28,543 nucleotides of DNA from contig CAJKSU010000011.1 of the NCBI GenBank assembly GCA_905202605.1, forward strand, positions 1-28,543, in the 5' to 3' direction. A program made the translations under genes and the position numbers. Below the pieces are notes generated by a model. The model was given only the letters and a program-made list of their open reading frames with translations, had not been told where the DNA came from and made no database searches. Shown in pieces: positions 23,633 through 28,543 of this stretch. This DNA comes from an uncultured Eubacteriales bacterium. Lineage in GTDB: Bacteria > Bacillota > Clostridia > Oscillospirales > Oscillospiraceae. The first letter of the stretch is position 1. Every line of letters begins with the position of its first letter.

Positions 23633-24954
23633 AGCGTGTTGGAGTGGATCCGGAGCAGCGCACCTTTCGGGTCGCCATCGGGGAGACGGAGGGAACGACG
23701 CTGTTTTCCCATCATCCGGAGTTCAATCCCCCGGCTCACGGGGTCTGGAACATCGTCCATGTGGGGATGCTGGTGCCGGAGGTACATCAGATCTACGTCT
23801 GCGGCGTGAACTGCATGCGGGGCGTGGTGCTGACGGCGGCGGAAATGGGGCAGTCCGGCCGGTTTTCCATGGTAATTCTGGAGGAGGACGATCTGATTCA
23901 GGGAACCGTGGAGGATGTGACGCTGGAGGGAGTCGCCTCGGTGCTGGAAAAGCTTCCGGCGCTTCCTCCGGCGGTGATGGTATTTACGGTCTGCACCCAC
24001 CGGTTTCTGGGCTGCGATCTTGATTACATCTATCACAATCTGGAGCAGCGATTTCCAACGGTGCGGTTCCTCCGGTGCTTTATGGAGCCGATCACCCAGA
24101 AGGAGGGGCTTTCCCCGGATCAGCGGCTGCGGAAGACCATGTTTGACCCGCTGCCTGCCTGTCCGGCAAAGGAAAAGACGGCGGCGATTCTGGGCAGCGA
24201 TTTTCGGCTGGATGCCGGGGCGGATCTGCGCCGGATGCTGGAGAAAAACGGCTGGACGCTGCTGGAGATCCAGAACTGCCACAGCTATGCTTCTTATCTT
24301 GAAATGGGACAAGCGCAGGTGATCCTGTCCACATTCCCACGGGGAGCGTATGGTGCGGAAGAAACGGCAAAGCGTCTGGGACGGCAGCATGCCTATCTGC
24401 CCGGCTCCTTCTCCTATGAAGAAATTGACCGGATGGAGCAGCAGCTGGCGTCGGCCCTTGGTCTTGACCGGCTGGATGGGAAGCAGGAGCGAAATGCCTG
24501 CGAGCAGGCGCTGACGGAGGCAAAGAAGGCGGTGGGGGACATGCCCATTGCCATTGACTATACCCTGCATCCCCGTCCGCTGGGGCTTGCCCGGCTGCTG
24601 CTAAGCCATGGCTTCCGGGTGGAGCGGGTGTATCTGGATGCGGTGACCGGCGAGGAGCAGGAGGATTTCCGGTGGCTCCGGACGCATTTCCCGGCACTGA
24701 TGCTCTGCGCTACCACCCAGCCCCAGCTGCGGATGCAGCCGAGAATTCCGGATGCGCCGGTGCTGGCGTTGGGGCAGATTGCTGCATGGGCAGAAGGAAC
24801 GCCCTTCTTTGTGAATCTGGTGGAGGGCGGCGGCCTGTGGGGCTACGACGGAATCCGCACCATGGCGGGGTACATGATCGAAGCGGCAAAGACGAAAAAG
24901 GACACCAGAGATCTGGTGCCGCGGAAGGGATTGGGGTGTGAGAGCCTGATATGA
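23626..24954 (+). CDS. Nitrogenase component 1-type protein, NifD-like copy 2 (D2)
   Basis: A 442-residue, more divergent NifD/NifE-like protein. C63 (VNCMRG) and C123 (VCTHRFLG) align with C69 and C129 of D1. The first cysteine of D1 has no direct match; C59 or H29/H30 could replace it. The equivalent of the FeMo-cofactor cysteine is about F237. C218 (QNCHSYASY) matches D1 C224 (SRCKDYAEY). Near the C terminus GGGLWGYDG resembles the NifD segment holding the cofactor histidine, with Trp at the histidine position. Cluster binding thus differs from D1, in line with a scaffold or a second enzyme. It ends with a 4-nt overlap into K2. Orthology to NifE, NifN or Nfl proteins cannot be decided by eye. 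Confidence 0.82.
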   Translation: MLKRVGVDPEQRTFRVAIGETEGTTLFSHHPEFNPPAHGVWNIVHVGMLVPEVHQIYVCGVNCMRGVVLTAAEMGQSGRFSMVILEEDDLIQGTVEDVTLEGVASVLEKLPALPPAVMVFTVCTHRFLGCDLDYIYHNLEQRFPTVRFLRCFMEPITQKEGLSPDQRLRKTMFDPLPACPAKEKTAAILGSDFRLDAGADLRRMLEKNGWTLLEIQNCHSYASYLEMGQAQVILSTFPRGAYGAEETAKRLGRQHAYLPGSFSYEEIDRMEQQLASALGLDRLDGKQERNACEQALTEAKKAVGDMPIAIDYTLHPRPLGLARLLLSHGFRVERVYLDAVTGEEQEDFRWLRTHFPALMLCATTQPQLRMQPRIPDAPVLALGQIAAWAEGTPFFVNLVEGGGLWGYDGIRTMAGYMIEAAKTKKDTRDLVPRKGLGCESLI

Positions 24955-26069
24955 AGCGTGCCTATCGAATTCTGCCCTGCTATACCGGAGACGTATCCGG
25001 GGTCTGCTCGGCGCTGTATGAGCTGGGGGGCATGGTGGTGATCCATGACCCGTCGGGCTGCAATTCCACCTATAACACCCACGATGAAACCCGCTGGTAT
25101 GACCGGGACAGCATGATTTTTATCTCCGGCCTTTCGGAGATGGATGCAATTCTGGGAGCGGATGAAAAGCTGGTGGCGGAAATCTCCGAAACGGCACTGG
25201 CGCTGCACCCGAAGTTCATTGCGCTGGTCAGTTCTCCGGTTCCCTATATGAACGGCACGGATTTTCCGGCGCTGGCACGGCTGATTCAGGGGAAAACCGG
25301 CATCGACTGCTTTTTTGTTCCCACCAACGGCATGCATGACTACGTGGCGGGAGCGGGGCAGGCATTCCTGACGCTGGCGGAGCGCTATGTGCCGGAGGAA
25401 AAGCCGGTGATTCCCCGGAGCGTCAATATTCTCGGCCTGACGCCGCTGGATTTTGGGGCGGCGGGAACGGAACGGGCGCTGCGGGGACGGCTGGAGGAAT
25501 GGGGCTATTCCATTCTGTCCTGCTGGGCCATGGGGTCAAGGCTGGAGGAGCTTCGGACGGCGGGACAGGCGCAGGTCAATCTGGTGGTGTCTGCCGCCGG
25601 GCTGCCCACGGCAAGGGAGCTGTGGCAGCGGTTCGGCACGCCCTTTGTTGCGGGCATTCCCTGCGGGGATGGCGAGGATACAAGGCTTGCAATGGAGCAG
25701 GCGATCAAAACCGGGGAAAACCAGATGCCCTGCCGGCATCGACCCAAGGGCGGGGCGGAGCTGACGCTGATCGGAGAGCCGGTGACCATGGGCTCTCTGG
25801 GGGCAGCCATCGGAAGAAGGTATGGGAAAAGCGTCCGGGTGGTCTGCCCGGTGGAGGCCGATCCCATGCTGCTGGAACCGGAGGATCAGCTGGTGCGGGG
25901 CGAAGAAGAGCTGGAGGCGGCGATTGCCAATGCGGGCAGGATCGTTGCCGATCCTCTGTATCGGGCGGTCTGTCCGGAGACGGCGGCGTTCTACGACCTG
26001 CCCCATCAGGCCTTTTCCGGCAGAAGCGGCTGGAAAACCACCCGAAACCTGATTACCCTTGAAATTTAG
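24951..26069 (+). CDS. Nitrogenase component 1-type protein, NifK-like copy 2 (K2)
   Basis: A 372-residue paralog of K1, alignable almost gap-free over the first ~170 residues. C37 (DPSGCNST) is conserved with K1 C37. C10 and C19 are extra and lie close to the region of the first NifK P-cluster cysteine, while the Cys153 region reads SSPVPYM. GLTPLDFG is identical to K1, followed by a Rossmann-like domain and a C-terminal half with SLGAAIGRRYG. It presumably pairs with D2. Being 23 residues longer than K1, it has a different C terminus. The ATG overlaps the D2 stop; hydF follows 11 nt later. Confidence 0.86.
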   Translation: MKRAYRILPCYTGDVSGVCSALYELGGMVVIHDPSGCNSTYNTHDETRWYDRDSMIFISGLSEMDAILGADEKLVAEISETALALHPKFIALVSSPVPYMNGTDFPALARLIQGKTGIDCFFVPTNGMHDYVAGAGQAFLTLAERYVPEEKPVIPRSVNILGLTPLDFGAAGTERALRGRLEEWGYSILSCWAMGSRLEELRTAGQAQVNLVVSAAGLPTARELWQRFGTPFVAGIPCGDGEDTRLAMEQAIKTGENQMPCRHRPKGGAELTLIGEPVTMGSLGAAIGRRYGKSVRVVCPVEADPMLLEPEDQLVRGEEELEAAIANAGRIVADPLYRAVCPETAAFYDLPHQAFSGRSGWKTTRNLITLEI

Positions 26070-26080
26070 GAGGAAGTACC

Positions 26081-27292
26081 ATGAGTCTCAATGACACACC
26101 CACCGGAGATCGCATTCATATCGGATTTTTTGGGCGGCGCAATGCGGGAAAGTCCAGCATTGTCAATGCGGTAACGGGACAGGAGCTGTCGGTGGTGTCC
26201 GATACCAAGGGAACCACCACAGACCCGGTGAGCAAGGCAATGGAGCTTTTGCCCATGGGACCGGTGACCATCATCGACACGCCGGGCTTTGACGATGAGG
26301 GCGCACTGGGAGAAAAGCGCGTGCAGCGTACCCGGCAGGTGCTGAACCGCACGGATGTGGCGGTATTGGTGGTGGACGGCAGAGCGGGGCTTCTGGACTG
26401 TGACCGGCGGCTCATCGAGCTGTTCCGGCAGAAGAATATCCCCTATGTGGTGGCGTGGAACAAGTCCGATCTGATCCCGCCGGAGCAGGAATGTCCCCCG
26501 GAGGCCCTGCGGGTCAGCGCCAGAACCGGGGAGAACATCTTTGCCCTCAAGGAGAGAATCGCGCATCTTGGAAATGCCGAGGAGCAGAAGCTTCAGCTGG
26601 TGGGGAATCTGGTACAGCCGGGGCAGCTGGCGGTGCTGGTAATCCCCATTGACAAGGCAGCGCCCAAGGGACGGCTGATTCTGCCCCAGCAGCAGGTGCT
26701 GCGGGATATTCTGGATGCTGACGGCGAGGCCATATGCGTCAAGGAGGATCGGCTCACCGATACCCTTGGAAAGCTCCGGGAAAAGCCCGCAGTGGTGATC
26801 ACCGACAGTCAGGTGTTCGATACCGTGGCGGCGCAGGTGCCGACGGATATTCCGCTGACCTCCTTTTCCATCCTCATGGCTCGGAAAAAGGGCCTGTTGG
26901 AGGAAGCGGTGCGGGGCGCAGCTGCCATTGACCGGCTGAAGGACGGGGACACGGTGCTGATCTCCGAGGGCTGCACCCATCACCGGCAGTGCGATGACAT
27001 TGGAACCGTAAAGATTCCCCGCTGGCTGGGAAATTATACGGGAAAGCAGCTGAACATTGCCACTTCATCGGGAAAGTCCTTCCCGGAGGAGCTGGAGGAT
27101 TATCAGCTGGTGATTCACTGCGGCGGCTGCATGCTCAGTGAGCGGGAGGTGCGCTATCGGATGAAGTGCGCTCAGGATCAGAAGGTTCCCATCACCAATT
27201 ACGGCATTGCCATCGCCTATATGAAGGGAATCCTGCGGCGAAGCATCGCCATGTTCCCCAAGCTACTGGCAGAACTGGAGGGAAACACATGA
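26081..27292 (+). CDS. hydF: [FeFe]-hydrogenase H-cluster maturation GTPase HydF
   Basis: A 403-residue HydF, the scaffold on which the [2Fe] subcluster is completed before transfer to the hydrogenase. The N-terminal Era-like GTPase has GRRNAGKSS (18-26), GTTTDPV (44-50), DTPGF (66-70) and NKSD (127-130). A dimerisation domain covers about 175-275. The C-terminal [4Fe-4S] site has the ligands C298 and H300 in GCTHH and H346-C347-x2-C350 in HCGGC. All motifs are intact. The start follows AGGAGG closely. The stop overlaps the hydE start. No [FeFe]-hydrogenase gene is in the window, so the client may be elsewhere in the genome or may be the nitrogenase-like proteins. Confidence 0.96.
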   Translation: MSLNDTPTGDRIHIGFFGRRNAGKSSIVNAVTGQELSVVSDTKGTTTDPVSKAMELLPMGPVTIIDTPGFDDEGALGEKRVQRTRQVLNRTDVAVLVVDGRAGLLDCDRRLIELFRQKNIPYVVAWNKSDLIPPEQECPPEALRVSARTGENIFALKERIAHLGNAEEQKLQLVGNLVQPGQLAVLVIPIDKAAPKGRLILPQQQVLRDILDADGEAICVKEDRLTDTLGKLREKPAVVITDSQVFDTVAAQVPTDIPLTSFSILMARKKGLLEEAVRGAAAIDRLKDGDTVLISEGCTHHRQCDDIGTVKIPRWLGNYTGKQLNIATSSGKSFPEELEDYQLVIHCGGCMLSEREVRYRMKCAQDQKVPITNYGIAIAYMKGILRRSIAMFPKLLAELEGNT

Positions 27293-28341
27293 TCGACAGC
27301 GCCATGAAACGGCGGATTGATACCCTGACCCGACAGCAGAATTTACCGGATGCAGATTTGGCGGCACTGCTTACGGGATTGGACACAGAGACGGCGGAAT
27401 ATCTCTATGAGGCGGCACGGGAGGTGCGGCACGGGATCTACGGTCACGAGGTCTATCTCCGGGGGCTCATTGAATTCACCAACGTCTGTAAGAACGACTG
27501 CTATTACTGCGGCATCCGCCGGAGTAATCAGAACGCCCGGCGTTATCGGCTGAGCGAGGAGGAGATTCTGGACTGCTGCCGGAAGGGCTACGAGCTGGGC
27601 TTCCGCACCTTTGTGCTCCAGGGGGGCGAGGATCCGTGGTATACCGATGAGCGGGTGTGCGAGCTGGTATCGAAGATCCATCGAAACCACCCGGACTGCG
27701 CCATTACCCTGTCCATCGGGGAGAAAAGCCGGGAGAGCTATCAGGCGTATTTTGACGCCGGAGCGGAGCGGTATCTTTTGCGGCAGGAGACGTCCAATCC
27801 CGCCCACTACGGCATGCTCCATCCCCCGGAGCTGAGCGTTGAAAACCGCAAGCGCTGCCTGTGGGATCTCAAGGACATCGGCTATCAGGTGGGCTGCGGG
27901 ATCATGGTCGGCTCCCCCTATCAGACCACGGGAAATATCATTGAGGACATCCGGTTTATGCAGGAGCTTCAGCCGCATATGATCGGCATCGGGCCGTTTA
28001 TTCCCCATCAGGACACCCGGTTCCGGGACGAACCGGCGGGGACGCTGGAAGACACGCTGCATCTGCTGGCGATCCTGCGGCTGATGTTCCCCCATGTGCT
28101 GCTGCCCGCCACTACGGCACTGGGGACGATCCATCCGCTGGGACGGGAAAAGGGCATTCAGGCGGGCGCCAATGTGGTGATGCCCAATCTGTCCCCCACG
28201 GACGTGCGGAGCAAATACCTGCTCTATGACGGGAAAATCTGCACCGGCGACGAGGCGGCGGAGTGCCGATGCTGCATGGAGCGGCGCATGGAGCATATTG
28301 GCTATCAGGTAACGGTTTCCCGCGGAGATTATCGGGAATAA
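27289..28341 (+). CDS. hydE: [FeFe]-hydrogenase H-cluster radical SAM maturase HydE
   Basis: A 350-residue radical SAM enzyme with the cluster motif CxxxCxxC at C67-C71-C74 (CKNDCYYC), preceded by the typical YLRGLIEFTNV and followed by LQGGEDP. Sequence and length match HydE rather than BioB or PylB: for example YLLRQETSNPAHYG and MVGSPYQTT. In the known pathway HydE acts on the Fe(CO)2(CN)-cysteine synthon made by HydG to produce an iron species that dimerises on HydF. HydG is not encoded in the window and a terminator follows, so it is not in this operon. The ATG overlaps the hydF stop and GGAGGG lies just upstream. Confidence 0.95.
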   Translation: MIDSAMKRRIDTLTRQQNLPDADLAALLTGLDTETAEYLYEAAREVRHGIYGHEVYLRGLIEFTNVCKNDCYYCGIRRSNQNARRYRLSEEEILDCCRKGYELGFRTFVLQGGEDPWYTDERVCELVSKIHRNHPDCAITLSIGEKSRESYQAYFDAGAERYLLRQETSNPAHYGMLHPPELSVENRKRCLWDLKDIGYQVGCGIMVGSPYQTTGNIIEDIRFMQELQPHMIGIGPFIPHQDTRFRDEPAGTLEDTLHLLAILRLMFPHVLLPATTALGTIHPLGREKGIQAGANVVMPNLSPTDVRSKYLLYDGKICTGDEAAECRCCMERRMEHIGYQVTVSRGDYRE

Positions 28342-28502
28342 AACGAACGGGTGTGCTGCATGATACAGCACACCCGTTTTGCAGTGTTTGGCTTGCTTCT
28401 CTGGCTGAAAATAACCCCTCTGTCGGCACAGACGACGTCTCCCGCGTCGTCGAAAAGTCCGTGAACTCCGTTTCCGCCGTTTGGGCGAAAAGCTCCGTTC
28501 AC
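28329..28502 (-). other. Possible small ORF (57 aa), or part of a dispersed repeat, at the right edge
   Basis: On the minus strand a GTG at 28502 is preceded by a strong AAAGGAGGAGG and opens 57 codons (VNGAFRPNGGNGVHG, then LFDDAGDVVCADRG), ending inside the hydE/terminator region. The sequence resembles a recurrent intergenic repeat I associate with clostridial genomes more than a conserved protein. The plus strand of this tail has a short GACGAC/GTCGTC hairpin. No homologous domain is recognised. A spurious ORF is as likely as a real one. Confidence 0.25.
28347..28380 (+). terminator. Terminator at the end of the operon
   Basis: A 12-bp perfect stem (28347-28358 with 28366-28377, ACGGGTGTGCTG) with a 7-nt loop and TTTT, starting 5 nt after the hydE stop. 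It defines the operon's 3' end. Confidence 0.9.
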
Positions 28503-28543
28503 TTCCTTCCTCCTCCTTTCCCCACCAAACCCGCTACGCTGGG

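Noticed and set aside
14895..26069. A classical nitrogen-fixation (nifHDK) cluster
   Set aside because: No nifB, nifE/N with cofactor ligands, nifV or nifX is present. The FeMo-cofactor cysteine is replaced in both D proteins, and the K proteins are much too short with only one P-cluster cysteine.
14895..26069. Tetrapyrrole reductases (BchLNB, BchXYZ) or CfbCD for coenzyme F430
   Set aside because: No tetrapyrrole or F430 synthesis genes are nearby, and hyp/hyd genes have no role in those pathways. Sequence relation to these clades needs a tree, but context argues against them.
28112..28429. A 105-residue minus-strand ORF at the right edge
   Set aside because: Most of it lies antisense to hydE, its composition is frame-shadow-like, and it has no ribosome binding site or recognisable domain.

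Overview
The window looks like a chromosomal segment of an anaerobic Gram-positive bacterium of the class Clostridia, probably a gut Oscillospirales/Ruminococcaceae-type organism. This is inferred from several things together: fairly GC-rich sequence with strong AGGAGG ribosome binding sites, a UPF0597-type cysteine desulfidase, a YolD/Y-family polymerase pair, an NSS-family sodium symporter, a DUF6320-like zinc-ribbon membrane protein, and [FeFe]-hydrogenase maturation genes. No rRNA, tRNA, CRISPR array or complete insertion sequence is visible.

Left part (1-14.5 kb): ordinary accessory and housekeeping genes in short transcription units, most bounded by clear terminators. In order: the 3' end of a cysteine desulfidase gene (+), a LysR regulator (+), a threonine-aldolase-like PLP enzyme (-), argS and sfsA (+), a Y-family polymerase with a YolD-like partner (-), an HSL-type esterase (-), a condensation-domain-like acyltransferase plus a zinc-ribbon membrane protein (+), an NSS sodium symporter (-), an XRE regulator (+) with three operator-like repeats upstream and a MITE-like element at its 3' end, and a membrane-anchored sulfatase-fold enzyme (-).

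Right part (14.6-28.4 kb): one tightly packed, co-directional 13-gene operon. It has a good promoter (14666-14695), a roughly 170-nt structured leader ending in an intrinsic terminator (riboswitch or attenuator architecture), and a strong terminator after the last gene (28347-28380). Gene order: nitrogenase-like H1-D1-K1, hypF, hypC, hypD, hypE, a TM1266-family gene, nitrogenase-like H2-D2-K2, hydF, hydE. Most junctions overlap by 1-13 nt or are under 15 nt apart.

This operon is the main finding. It joins (a) two paralogous sets of nitrogenase-superfamily proteins (reductase plus two catalytic-type subunits), (b) HypCDEF, the enzymes that build the Fe(CN)2CO unit of [NiFe]-hydrogenase, without the nickel proteins HypA/HypB, and (c) HydE and HydF of [FeFe]-hydrogenase H-cluster assembly, without HydG. 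No hydrogenase structural gene is present. I infer that the operon builds, and perhaps uses, a cyanide/CO-ligated iron cofactor in a nitrogenase-like enzyme, with one H-D-K set as enzyme and the other as scaffold or second maturation step, like NifDK and NifEN. I know of no described system with this composition, but I could not search databases; the reaction catalysed is unknown.
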